A stretch of DNA of 64,000 nt, from assembly GCA_015233895.1 (NCBI GenBank), contig JADFXG010000001.1, positions 124,001-188,000 on the forward strand, read 5' to 3'. The first letter of the stretch is position 1, and every line of letters begins with the position of its first letter. The translations under genes and the position numbers were made by a program. The DNA comes from Nitrospirota bacterium (GTDB taxonomy: Bacteria; Nitrospirota; Thermodesulfovibrionia; Thermodesulfovibrionales; Magnetobacteriaceae). Of this stretch, positions 52,898-62,107 are shown one piece after another. The notes beneath the pieces are model-generated. The model was not told where the DNA came from and did no database searches. It was given only the letters and a program-made list of their open reading frames with translations.

Positions 52898-53554
52898 GTG
52901 GAAAAGTTGCTTTTTATGTCATATGAAGAGAAAGATTATGAGGGTTACGTTGAGAGCTTTGACGAAACCGGACTTGCAGGCTGGGCTTATAATAAAAAGT
53001 GTCCGGATACACCCGTTGATGTTGAACTCTATGACCTGTCAACTCAAACACACCTAACCATTACCGCTGATTTGTATAGAAAGGATCTTGAAGATACAGG
53101 CATTGGTAATGGCTCTCATGCGTTTAGATGTGATTTTCCTGCTATTATGGCTGATGATGAACATCACACAATCTCTGTAAAGATTTCTAATTCCGATTTC
53201 TTTTTGCAAAATAGTCCTTTTGAAATTTATATCCCTGCCGAGTATGACGGCTATATTGATGGTTTTGATGAACGCGGGTTTACAGGGTGGGCATACGATA
53301 AAAGAAATCCTGATACCTCTGTTGAGGTTGAAATATATGATGTAACAACTCAGGCACTTATTAGTACCATGACAGCCGGTACATATCGAAAGGATCTTGA
53401 GGAGACAGGAATGGGTAATGGTTGTCACGCATTTAGGTTTGACTATCCGTCACTTATAATGGACAATAAAAACCATACTATATCTGTGAAGATTTCTAAT
53501 ACCGATTTCTTTCTGGATAATAGCCCTTTCACAGTTTCTTTGCCTGCAGTTTAA
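52898..53554 (+). CDS. Two-module GWA-repeat protein without radical SAM domain
   Basis: A 218-residue protein with two copies of a roughly 100-residue module: YEGYVESFDETGLAGWAY ... GNGSHAFRCDFP, and YDGYIDGFDERGFTGWAY ... GNGCHAFRFDYP. Each module opens with GY(V/I), holds GWAY-x4-PD-x-x-V-x-(V/I)-x-(I/L)-YD, RKDLE and HAF, and ends with HTISVKISN. It is predicted to be a beta-sandwich. The same modules are fused to radical SAM domains in the next two genes. Start GTG 52898 or ATG 52916; neither has a good ribosome binding site. There is no signal peptide. It may be a free adaptor or a decayed or truncated paralogue. Confidence 0.7.
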   Translation: MEKLLFMSYEEKDYEGYVESFDETGLAGWAYNKKCPDTPVDVELYDLSTQTHLTITADLYRKDLEDTGIGNGSHAFRCDFPAIMADDEHHTISVKISNSDFFLQNSPFEIYIPAEYDGYIDGFDERGFTGWAYDKRNPDTSVEVEIYDVTTQALISTMTAGTYRKDLEETGMGNGCHAFRFDYPSLIMDNKNHTISVKISNTDFFLDNSPFTVSLPAV

Positions 53555-53620
53555 TCGGGCTTGCATCGTTGCAGCCTTGACAAAACGGGCATATACGTGG
53601 CTAAATATAAGTAGAGACGC

Positions 53621-55501
53621 ATGATGTGGAAGAGATTTAAGAATATCTATAAGGGAAAGAATAAAGGTTTTGAAGGATATGTTGAAACCATTGACACAGC
53701 CGGATTTTCAGGATGGGCATATGATAAGAAGACTCCGGATTCTCCTGTTGAGATAGAGATTTATGATTCATTCAATCACATAAGCACAATTAAAGCTGAT
53801 ACGTATAGAAAGGATCTTGAGAAGGCAGGCAAAGGCAATGGGCGTCATGCATTTAGTTTCAAATTCCCGCTTCAACTTTTAGACAATACAAATCATGATA
53901 TATCTGTAAAGATTTCTAACACGGATTACCTTTTAAATAACACATCATTTACAATAAACATACCGATAGACTCAGATGGAAATAATGTTTGTGAAGGCTA
54001 TGTTGAGGGTGTTGACAAAGAAGGGTTTTCTGGATGGGCGTATTATCGCGGGAATCCTGACACTCCTGTTGACATAGAAATTTATGATTCCTCCAATCAC
54101 ATAAGCACAATTAAGGCTGATACTTACAGACAGGATCTTGAAAAGACAGGCAAAGGTAATGGACGTCACGCATTTAGTTTCAAATTCCCACTTCAACTTA
54201 TAGATAATAGAAATCATGATATATCTGTAAAGATTTCCAACACGAATTACTTTTTAAATAATAGCCCTTTTACTATAAACATACCTGTTGATTCTGAGGA
54301 AAACGATGTTTTTGAAGGCTATGTCGAGGCCGTTGAAATAAGCGAGTTTTCCGGGTGGGCGTACAATAAGAAGACTCCTGACACTCCTGTTGACATAGAA
54401 ATTTATGATTCCTCCACTCTCATCAGCACAATTAAGGCTGATGCATATAGAAGGGATCTTGAGAAAGCAGAAATTGGCAACGGGTGTCATGGGTTTAGGT
54501 TTAAATTCCCACCGCATTTTGTAGATAAAAAAAATCATGATATATCTGTAAAGATTGCTAACACGGATTACTTATTAAAAAACAGCCCTTTTACAATATA
54601 CATACCTACAGATATTGATTTTATATCTATTGACATCACCAATAACTGTAACCTGAGGTGTCCTTTTTGTCTTGTTGATCGTACAGGTTTAATAAATACA
54701 GATTTTATGTCGCTTGAAACTTTTAAAAAAGCAATAACGTTTTTGCCGTACCTGCCTGTAGCTTCATTTTATTTATCATGTCTTCACGAACCAACGCTTC
54801 ATCCTGATTTAGCAAAATTTTTAGAAATTATACCGCTGCAGTGGCGTAACAGGGTTTTTTTTACAACAAACTTAGCAGCTAACCTCTCTGATGACATTCT
54901 TATAGCTATGAGCAAAAGCAGTATCCATCACATTAATATTTCAGTAGATACGCTAAACCCAACGTTATATCCAAAACTAAGAAAAGGTGGTATTTATAAA
55001 AGATTCATGAATAACATTGAGCGCTTAACAGCTATTTTTTCAAAAGAACCTCTCGCCCCGGAACTTCACTTTATAACTGTTGCCTTAAAATCAAACATGA
55101 GTGAAATCCCTTATATTGTGGCTCAATGTGCAAATAAATATCTATCCGTATCGCATGAAGTAAGGTATCCTTTTAATGTAAGCAGCATAGATGATACGTG
55201 GCGGAAAGAAAATTTCATAACTGAGGCAACCGATTGGGATATTATTGAAAAATCGCTGAAAGATACCAGAGCTAACTATGTTTTATGCCGTCCGGCAGAT
55301 AACTATTATGATACTTTTGCCTCATCAGTTGATTATTACGAAACAGGGCAGCATCATATGAAAGCAACACCTCCTGAAAAGCCTATACAGTTGAGGATTG
55401 ATTATAAGGGTGATATCAGAGTTTTAACCAGAGAAGAATATTTCTATGTAAACATACATATACTTAATAATCCTATGAAGCTCTTTACTGCTTTCCAATG
55501 A
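53621..55501 (+). CDS. Radical SAM protein with three N-terminal GWA repeats
   Basis: A 626-residue protein. Modules of 107, 107 and 103 residues begin at 53669, 53990 and 54311 (FEGYVETID..., CEGYVEGVD..., FEGYVEAVE...). From 54620 comes a radical SAM domain: FISIDITNNCNLRCPFCLV (C-x3-C-x2-C), FYLSCLHEPTLHPDLAKFLE (the GGEPxL-like position reads LHEPTL) and FFTTNLAANLSDDIL. HHINISVDTLNPTLYPKLRK follows. The C-terminus ends IQLRIDYKGDIRVLTREEYF, which resembles the end of SPASM domains but has lost the Cys. It probably modifies a peptide or sugar substrate recognised by the repeats. The exact reaction is unknown. The nearest relatives are rSAM/SPASM-type maturases of glycan regions. Confidence 0.78.
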   Translation: MMWKRFKNIYKGKNKGFEGYVETIDTAGFSGWAYDKKTPDSPVEIEIYDSFNHISTIKADTYRKDLEKAGKGNGRHAFSFKFPLQLLDNTNHDISVKISNTDYLLNNTSFTINIPIDSDGNNVCEGYVEGVDKEGFSGWAYYRGNPDTPVDIEIYDSSNHISTIKADTYRQDLEKTGKGNGRHAFSFKFPLQLIDNRNHDISVKISNTNYFLNNSPFTINIPVDSEENDVFEGYVEAVEISEFSGWAYNKKTPDTPVDIEIYDSSTLISTIKADAYRRDLEKAEIGNGCHGFRFKFPPHFVDKKNHDISVKIANTDYLLKNSPFTIYIPTDIDFISIDITNNCNLRCPFCLVDRTGLINTDFMSLETFKKAITFLPYLPVASFYLSCLHEPTLHPDLAKFLEIIPLQWRNRVFFTTNLAANLSDDILIAMSKSSIHHINISVDTLNPTLYPKLRKGGIYKRFMNNIERLTAIFSKEPLAPELHFITVALKSNMSEIPYIVAQCANKYLSVSHEVRYPFNVSSIDDTWRKENFITEATDWDIIEKSLKDTRANYVLCRPADNYYDTFASSVDYYETGQHHMKATPPEKPIQLRIDYKGDIRVLTREEYFYVNIHILNNPMKLFTAFQ

Positions 55502-55569
55502 CTCTCTGATGCAGAATCAGTATAGCATGACAGGATCATGTCGTATGAAACACAGGGCGAAGTGACATA

Positions 55570-57732
55570 ATGCCGCATGAAATAAAAAATTATGAAGGGC
55601 GTATTGAACGCTGTGATAAAACCGGATTTTCCGGGTGGGCTTATGACAAAAAAAATCCCGATACCCCTGTTGATATTGAAATCGCTGATTCATCAACTCA
55701 AACACTTGTCGGTACTGTTACAGCGGACATCTATAGAAAAGACCTTAAGGATGCAGGGATAGGCAATGGCTGCCATGCGTTTAGATTTGATTTACCAGAT
55801 TATATGGCAGATGGGAAAGAGCACACGATAACTGCAAAGATTGTTAATACTGATTTCTTTCTTAGTGCCAATTTTTTAACTGTCAATATACCTGTAGAAA
55901 TTGAGTATGAAGGGTATATTGAGTTCTTTGACAAAACAGGGTTTTCCGGGTGGGCATATAGCAAGAAAACTCCGGATGCATCTGTTGATATTGAAATCTA
56001 TGATGCAGCAACTCAAACACTTATTGATACAGTTACGGCAGACATATATAGAAAGGACCTTGAAGATGCAGGCATAGGCAATGGCTGCCATGCGTTTAGA
56101 TTTGATTTGCCAGATTATATGGCAGATGGTAAAGAGCACACGATAACAGCAAAGATTGTTAATACTGATTTCTTTCTTAGTGCCAATTTTTTAACAGTCA
56201 ATATACCTATAGAAATTGAGTATGAAGGGTATATTGAAGTCTTTGACAAAACCGGGTTTTCCGGCTGGGCTTATAGCAAAAAAAATCCTGATACCCCTGT
56301 TGATATTGAAATCTATGATTCATCAACTCAAACACTTATTGATACAGTTACAGCAGACACATATAGAAAAGACCTTGAAGAGTCGGGCATTGGCAATGGT
56401 TGCCATGCGTTTAGATTTGATTTCCCCGACCATTTGGCAGATGGTAACGAGCACACGATAACAGCAAAGATTGTTAATACTGATTTCTTTCTTAGTGCCA
56501 ATTTTTTAACAGTCAATATACCTGTAGAAATTGAGTATGAAGGGTATATTGAAGGCTTTGACAAAACCGGGTTTTCCGGCTGGGCTTATAACAAAAAAAA
56601 TCCTGACACTCCTGTTGATATTGAAATCTATGATTCATCAACTCAAACACATATAGGTACAGTTCCGGCAGACACATACAGGAAAGATCTTGAAGAGTCG
56701 GGCATTGGCAATGGCTGCCATGCGTTTCATTTCTTTTTCCCTGAATATATGGCAGATAACAAAACTCATACGATATCTGTAAAAATTCGTAATACTGACT
56801 ACATTTTAAAAGATAGTCCTTTTAGTATCGGCATGAATATGGATATAGAGTTTATAACAGCTGACATCACTGATAACTGTAATCTGAGATGCCCTTTTTG
56901 CCCAGTCACTCATAAAGGGTTAATGGATAACGGTTTTATGACAATTGAAACTTTTACAAAAGTAATATCGTTTCTGCCATACCTGCCCGCTGCCTCATTT
57001 TATTTATCATCTCTTTATGAGCCTACACTTCATCCTGAGCTGGCAAAGTTTTTGGAACTTATCCCTCTGCAATTGCGCAAGAGAGTGTTGTTTACAACAA
57101 ACTTAGCTGCTAATCTATCGGATAACATTCTTGTCGCTATGAGTAAAAGCGGCATTCACCATATTAACATTTTGGCAGATACGCTTAATCCATCCTTGTA
57201 TCCTAAATTAAGAAAAGGCGGTATCTTTGACAGATTCATCAATAACCTGGAGCGTTTAGCATCGTTATTTTCTCAACAGCCTCGTGCTCCAGAACTCCAC
57301 TACATAACCGTAGCTTTAAAATCAAACATGGGCGAAACACCTGACATTGTAACTCAATGTGCTAAAAAGTACGCAGGCGTATTTCATGAAATAAGGTATC
57401 CTTTTAATGTAACCGGCATAGATTCTCAGTGGAAAAAAGACAATTTCATAACAGATCAGGCAGATTGGGATACTCTTGAAAAATCATTGAAAGACACCGG
57501 TGTCAGTTATGTTATACACCGCCCGCCTGAAAACTATTACGGCAAAATTGTCTCATCGGCAGATTGTTGTGAAGCAAGACAGCCTCAGACGCTGACGTTA
57601 CCGCCTGGAAAACCTATACAGTTGAGGATTGACTATAAAGGAACTATCAGAATTCTAAACAGAGAAGATGATTTTCATGTAAATGTTAATTTGCTGGATA
57701 ATCCGGTAACACTTGTCAGCACTTTCTTCTGA
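55570..57732 (+). CDS. Radical SAM protein with four N-terminal GWA repeats
   Basis: A 720-residue paralogue of the preceding protein. Four modules of exactly 105 residues begin at 55591, 55906, 56221 and 56536; then a radical SAM domain follows from 56851: FITADITDNCNLRCPFCPV (C-x3-C-x2-C), FYLSSLYEPTLHPELAKFLE, LFTTNLAANLSDNIL and HHINILADTLNPSLYPKLRK. Again the SPASM-like end (IQLRIDYKGTIRILNRED) lacks Cys. The four modules are far more alike to each other than to those of the neighbour, so they expanded recently. No signal peptide is seen, so the protein is expected in the cytosol. The start ATG 55570 has only a weak purine-rich site upstream. Confidence 0.78.
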   Translation: MPHEIKNYEGRIERCDKTGFSGWAYDKKNPDTPVDIEIADSSTQTLVGTVTADIYRKDLKDAGIGNGCHAFRFDLPDYMADGKEHTITAKIVNTDFFLSANFLTVNIPVEIEYEGYIEFFDKTGFSGWAYSKKTPDASVDIEIYDAATQTLIDTVTADIYRKDLEDAGIGNGCHAFRFDLPDYMADGKEHTITAKIVNTDFFLSANFLTVNIPIEIEYEGYIEVFDKTGFSGWAYSKKNPDTPVDIEIYDSSTQTLIDTVTADTYRKDLEESGIGNGCHAFRFDFPDHLADGNEHTITAKIVNTDFFLSANFLTVNIPVEIEYEGYIEGFDKTGFSGWAYNKKNPDTPVDIEIYDSSTQTHIGTVPADTYRKDLEESGIGNGCHAFHFFFPEYMADNKTHTISVKIRNTDYILKDSPFSIGMNMDIEFITADITDNCNLRCPFCPVTHKGLMDNGFMTIETFTKVISFLPYLPAASFYLSSLYEPTLHPELAKFLELIPLQLRKRVLFTTNLAANLSDNILVAMSKSGIHHINILADTLNPSLYPKLRKGGIFDRFINNLERLASLFSQQPRAPELHYITVALKSNMGETPDIVTQCAKKYAGVFHEIRYPFNVTGIDSQWKKDNFITDQADWDTLEKSLKDTGVSYVIHRPPENYYGKIVSSADCCEARQPQTLTLPPGKPIQLRIDYKGTIRILNREDDFHVNVNLLDNPVTLVSTFF
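55591..56850 (+). repeat. Four 315-bp tandem DNA repeats
   Basis: Exact 315-base periodicity (starts 55591, 55906, 56221, 56536). Long stretches are identical between units, for example around CTTAGTGCCAATTTTTTAAC, found at about 55861, 56176 and 56491. It lies wholly within the 720-residue gene and keeps the frame. Confidence 0.92.
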
Positions 57733-57772
57733 TACCAAGCCGCATTCAATCGCCTGCCATATTAATTAGAAC

Positions 57773-57848
<76 letters not shown>

Positions 57849-58069
57849 ATTACCATGCTTAAAATCTACGCAGGTAGAGTTTAACTATTTTGCCAGGTTA
57901 TTGTCAACTTAATAAATTTACGACAATCAAAAAAAAATTACTCAACTTTTTTATTAGTGTAATACAAAGCATTATTACCACGAGTTAAACTAAAAGAACA
58001 ATTTTTTTAAATTCATCTTTATAGTTATTTGTAAAAACCACTCAGAAAATAGTATCTTAAAATCACTGT

Positions 58070-59572
58070 ATGAACACACCTGAGCACGGGAATGACCTTT
58101 TACGTGGTGAGCAAGACTCTGTCAGTCTGATTGCAAGGAATTATTTTTTTATTTTTATAGCACGTATCCTTAGAATCGGCACCGGTATGCTATTGCTGTT
58201 TGGCCTTGCACGGGTTCTTACGGTAGTGGATTTCGGTAACTTTGTCTTTGTTGTAAGCCTTACGGCAAGTGTGATGAGCATAGCTTTCTATGGAGTTGGG
58301 CAGGCACTTGTGCGCGAGGTGTCACAAAACAGGGATAAAGCCTCTCTTTATATTGGGATAGCACTTAAAGTCAGGGTCTGGCTGGCTGTCGCTTCATTTA
58401 CCTCCGTAATCGCTATTGCCATTGTTATGAAGGTAGAGAAACTTATTCTTATCGCTATTATCATATCGGCTGTTGCTGAAATATTCAGGGCTTTTTCAGA
58501 TCTCTCTAAAGACGTATTCAGAGCATACGAGAAAATGCAATACGAAATGGTTCTTACAACCGTTTACTCCGCCGTATTGCTTGTTATCGTAATCGCTATT
58601 GTTTATTTCAAGAGCGGATTTATGCCTGTTGTTATTGCAATTTTAGCGGCTCAGGTTGTACAGTTTATATTAAGCATCCGGATTATGTTAAAGAAATTTG
58701 TAGTTCCCGCTAAAGTGTTTCCAATGGCCGACCTCAGGATATTTCTCAAAGACGCTTTCAGTCTGGGGCTTGGCGTACTGTTTGTGCAGATTATTGGCCG
58801 GATGCCAGCTTTGCTTCTGAAATACTTAAAGGGGGCTGAGGAGGTTGCTTTTTTTGAAACTGCTCACGGCATTATTATTCAGACGCTGGTTCTTAGCGAG
58901 GTGCTGATGACTGTGTTTTTACCGCGATTTTCTTTTTTAGCCGCTTTACAAGACAGAGACAGAATTAAGGATATTGGTAGCAAATTTTTTAAGATACTCC
59001 TTGTGTTTTCATTGAATGTTTCAATACTGTTTTTTGTCTTTTCAAGGGAAACCATGGGGATACTCTATGGGCACAAGTATGATTCATCGTGGATGATTTT
59101 AAGGGTCATATCTTATTCAGTAGTGTTTCTATTTTTAGCTAATTTTGCCCATCTGTTCTTTATTTCCTTAAAGATGCAAAAGCAGTTTATACTTTGTAAT
59201 TTAATTTCCCTCATACTGATAGCCATTTTGCTTGTCGCTTTGGTTCCTGTATATGGGTACAGGGGGGCTGCCCTTGCCTCTTTAACAGCATATTTTTCAA
59301 ATTTCCTTGTTTCTCTTTTTGTATTAAATAAGTCCGTGTTAAGGCTTCCCGTCTTTGCTGTGGTGAAAGCCATGGCGTACTCTGCCGTGTCGGTTTGTGC
59401 CGGGATTTTGATAAAGGACTATAATGTTTACATTGCAGCCATAACAACTGAGGTGATGTTTTTAGGATTGGCAGTTTGGGGAGGTATTTTTGCGATAAGT
59501 GAGAAAGTTTATATTATGGATATACTGAGGAGAGTGAAAGTTCGAGAAAGGGGGGTTTTTCAACAACCATGA
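58070..59572 (+). CDS. Polysaccharide flippase (Wzx/MOP superfamily)
   Basis: A 500-residue membrane protein with about 12-14 hydrophobic segments. N-terminus: ARNYFFIFIARILRIGTGML, then FGLARVLTVVDFGNFVFV, typical of oligosaccharide-lipid flippases. FRAFSDLSKDVFRAYEKMQYE and FFETAHGIIIQTLVLSEVLM occur at the usual places. It moves undecaprenyl-linked sugars across the inner membrane. It overlaps the acyltransferase gene by four bases. It is likely part of a surface-glycan or glycolipid pathway with the next genes. Confidence 0.85.
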   Translation: MNTPEHGNDLLRGEQDSVSLIARNYFFIFIARILRIGTGMLLLFGLARVLTVVDFGNFVFVVSLTASVMSIAFYGVGQALVREVSQNRDKASLYIGIALKVRVWLAVASFTSVIAIAIVMKVEKLILIAIIISAVAEIFRAFSDLSKDVFRAYEKMQYEMVLTTVYSAVLLVIVIAIVYFKSGFMPVVIAILAAQVVQFILSIRIMLKKFVVPAKVFPMADLRIFLKDAFSLGLGVLFVQIIGRMPALLLKYLKGAEEVAFFETAHGIIIQTLVLSEVLMTVFLPRFSFLAALQDRDRIKDIGSKFFKILLVFSLNVSILFFVFSRETMGILYGHKYDSSWMILRVISYSVVFLFLANFAHLFFISLKMQKQFILCNLISLILIAILLVALVPVYGYRGAALASLTAYFSNFLVSLFVLNKSVLRLPVFAVVKAMAYSAVSVCAGILIKDYNVYIAAITTEVMFLGLAVWGGIFAISEKVYIMDILRRVKVRERGVFQQP

Positions 59573-60546
59573 GTCTTAAAGTTGAGCTGATAAAAGATAT
59601 TTTCAGGTTTATTTACTATTATCCGTTTAGGTACCTTGTCGGGCTCTTTCCATTTTCGCTTTCATACCGCCTGATTAAAGCCCTTGGGAGTATTGGCTTT
59701 AACATTGACAAAAAGAAGGAGTTTGCCTATTCTAAAGAACTTCAAAGGCTTTTTCCGAGTAAAAAAGCAGAGGAAATCCGCTACCTTGCAAAGGAGACTT
59801 TACTGAATTTTCTGCAAAATGAGATAGAAACCCTGATGTTTCCTAAAATTAACAAAGACAACATAGACTGGTTTATAAAGTATGACGGACTTGAGAATCT
59901 GGATGAGGCGTTAAAACAGCAAAGGGGAGTTATCCTGCTTTTTGCGCACTTTGGGGCAAACCAGATGGTGATGCCTGCAATCGGATATAAAGGATACAAG
60001 ATGAGCCAGTTGGGAGCGCCCGCCACTGTGTGGAATGACAAAAACGATGTATCTTATATAAAAAAGAAGAACATGGAAATCAAATGGCGGCACGAACAAA
60101 CTCTTCCCGTGACCCATATTAACGTGTTTGGATCTCTTAAGGAGGCATTCCTGTGTTTAAAGAGAAATGAAATCCTTGGGGTGGCACTTGATGGCGGGGG
60201 CGGTAAGGAGTGGGTGGAGGTAGAGTTTTTTGGCAAGAAGGCGCTTTATTCAACCGGTGCCATAGATATAGCTCTCAGGACTGGAGCAGTAATTCTGCCT
60301 GTCTTTATGGTTAGAGGGCAGGACAGCCGCCACAAGATGATTATAGAAAGCCCTCTTGTATGCCCAGAGGGAGCTGATAAAACAGAAACAATAACAAACT
60401 ACACAGCCGCTTTTGTTAACCGGCTGCAGTCTTATGTGGCAAGATACCCGTGGCATTACATATACTATCTTGCATGGCGCAACAAAATAGCCTTAAACGG
60501 TGACGATGTGCCGTATTTTAAAAATAACACTTTAAACGTGTGTTAG
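59569..60546 (+). CDS. LpxL/HtrB-like lysophospholipid acyltransferase
   Basis: A 325-residue protein of the lipid A acyltransferase family. Motifs: LLNFLQNEIETLMFP, RGVILLFAHFGANQMVMPAI, LGVALDGGGGKEWVEVEFFGK, ALYSTGAIDIALRTGAVILPVFMV and WHYIYYLAWRNK. The catalytic H-x4-D/E motif appears as HFGANQ, with Gln where an acidic residue is usual. The GGG loop after LD is expanded. It either uses another acid or has altered activity. Coupled to the flippase (ATGA-type overlap). It may acylate a glycolipid or lipoprotein rather than lipid A. Confidence 0.8.
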   Translation: MSLKVELIKDIFRFIYYYPFRYLVGLFPFSLSYRLIKALGSIGFNIDKKKEFAYSKELQRLFPSKKAEEIRYLAKETLLNFLQNEIETLMFPKINKDNIDWFIKYDGLENLDEALKQQRGVILLFAHFGANQMVMPAIGYKGYKMSQLGAPATVWNDKNDVSYIKKKNMEIKWRHEQTLPVTHINVFGSLKEAFLCLKRNEILGVALDGGGGKEWVEVEFFGKKALYSTGAIDIALRTGAVILPVFMVRGQDSRHKMIIESPLVCPEGADKTETITNYTAAFVNRLQSYVARYPWHYIYYLAWRNKIALNGDDVPYFKNNTLNVC

Positions 60547-60573
60547 CTTGTAAGGCAAAAGGGGTAACACAAA

Positions 60574-62094
60574 ATGAGAATATTACTGATTAAACCGCCG
60601 TACTCAAGATTAAAAGGGGTTGGGCAATCACCGTATTTTCCACTGGGACTTGGCTACATAGCATCATTGCTAAGGGAAAACGGTTACGAGGCGGTTATAT
60701 ATCATGCCGAAAATCCAAAAAGTAAAGCTGAGTGCGTTTTTCCGGATGCTGATATGACTTTTAATTTTCGCTCTAAGAGTTACCACCGCTACCTGGAAAT
60801 ATTAAAAGATGACACTCACTTTGTCTGGGCTGAGGTCAGACAGACTCTCAAAGATTACAGGCCTGACATGGTTGGCATATCACTTTTGTCGGTAGAGGTT
60901 GGTTCAGCTCTAAAGATAAGTCAGCTTGTTAAAGAGTACAATCCCAGTTGCTATGTCCTTTGGGGGGGGTTGCATCCGAGCTTTATGGCCGATGAGAGTT
61001 TAATGTTGCCAGAGGTTGATTTCGTAATCAGGGGTGAGGGTGAATATCCCACTCTTGAGCTTTGCAGAGCACTGGAGGGGCATACACCCTTAAGCTCTGT
61101 TGAGAGTCTTTCGTTTAAGGAAAATGGAAAGATTATCCATAACCCTGTGCGCATGGCAGTGGAAAATGTGGACGATATCCCGTTTCCTGCCCGTGATGCG
61201 GTACTGTATCCTGAGACATTTGATTTCAAATCGCTGGGCAGTATGATTGTTTCACGGGGTTGTCCTTTTAGGTGCACATTTTGTTCGTCAAGAAATTTCT
61301 GGGATAAAAAGGTGCGAATGAGAAGCCCAGGCAATGTTATTAAGGAAATACAACTGCTTAAGGAGACCTATGGCACTAACTTTATAATGTTTTGGGATGA
61401 CTCCTTTACTATCAACAGAACTGTCATAGAAAAGTACTGTAAATCACTCATAGAGTCTAAGGTAAACGTAAGCTGGAAAACTGCTACGCGGGCGGATTTG
61501 ATAGATGAGCCGCTTCTTGAACTGATGACAAAGTCAGGGTGTGTGAAACTTGAAATAGGGGTGGAAAGCGGAAGCGACCGAATAAAAAAGATAATCTCTA
61601 AGGATGTTTCAAACGAACAGATAAAAAAAGCGTTTTCACTTATCTCTAAAAAAGGGATAGGGGTTGGCGGTTTTTTTATGGCCGGATTCCCGGATGAAAC
61701 ACTGGAGGACCTTGCAGAGACCTTTAAGCTTATGCAGGAACTTAAGGCCGGGGAGCTTGCCTTTAATATTTTTGACCCTATGCCGGGAAGCACAGAGTAT
61801 GAAAAGTGTATAGCGGAGGGACTCGTTCCAAAAAATCCGGATTGGACAAATTTCCCCTTTTGGCCTGACGCCTATTATGTTAAAAATATTAAAAGAGAGG
61901 ATTTTGACAACTATGTCAACATGATAGCCAGATGGCTTTACGATTATAATAACAAATTTGCGACAAAGCTTAAACGAAGCAGACACCTTATTCTTTACTT
62001 GCTGAAAAATGACCCGCTGTTTTTAATAAGTAAAGTTTTTAAGTACCTGACAAGGCGTAAAAAGGTTCATACGGCAGGTGTTACGGGTAGCTGA
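60574..62094 (+). CDS. B12-binding-domain radical SAM protein
   Basis: A 506-residue protein with an N-terminal cobalamin-binding-like domain (ILLIKPPYSRLKGVGQSPYFPLGLGYIASLL split here as LIKPPYSRL and YFPLGLGYIASLL; LWGGLHPSF). A radical SAM domain follows with SRGCPFRCTFCSSRNFW (C-x3-C-x2-C). Further motifs: FWDDSFTINRTVIEKYCKSL, KLEIGVESGSDRIKKIISK and GGFFMAGFPDETLEDLAET. The BchE/hopanoid-type family does methylations or cyclisations, often on lipids or natural products. It has no DxHxxG cobalamin ligand that I can see, as in many of its relatives. It sits in the same operon as the flippase and acyltransferase, 27 bases behind. Confidence 0.88.
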   Translation: MRILLIKPPYSRLKGVGQSPYFPLGLGYIASLLRENGYEAVIYHAENPKSKAECVFPDADMTFNFRSKSYHRYLEILKDDTHFVWAEVRQTLKDYRPDMVGISLLSVEVGSALKISQLVKEYNPSCYVLWGGLHPSFMADESLMLPEVDFVIRGEGEYPTLELCRALEGHTPLSSVESLSFKENGKIIHNPVRMAVENVDDIPFPARDAVLYPETFDFKSLGSMIVSRGCPFRCTFCSSRNFWDKKVRMRSPGNVIKEIQLLKETYGTNFIMFWDDSFTINRTVIEKYCKSLIESKVNVSWKTATRADLIDEPLLELMTKSGCVKLEIGVESGSDRIKKIISKDVSNEQIKKAFSLISKKGIGVGGFFMAGFPDETLEDLAETFKLMQELKAGELAFNIFDPMPGSTEYEKCIAEGLVPKNPDWTNFPFWPDAYYVKNIKREDFDNYVNMIARWLYDYNNKFATKLKRSRHLILYLLKNDPLFLISKVFKYLTRRKKVHTAGVTGS

Positions 62095-62107
62095 CAGTGG
62101 CTGACAG

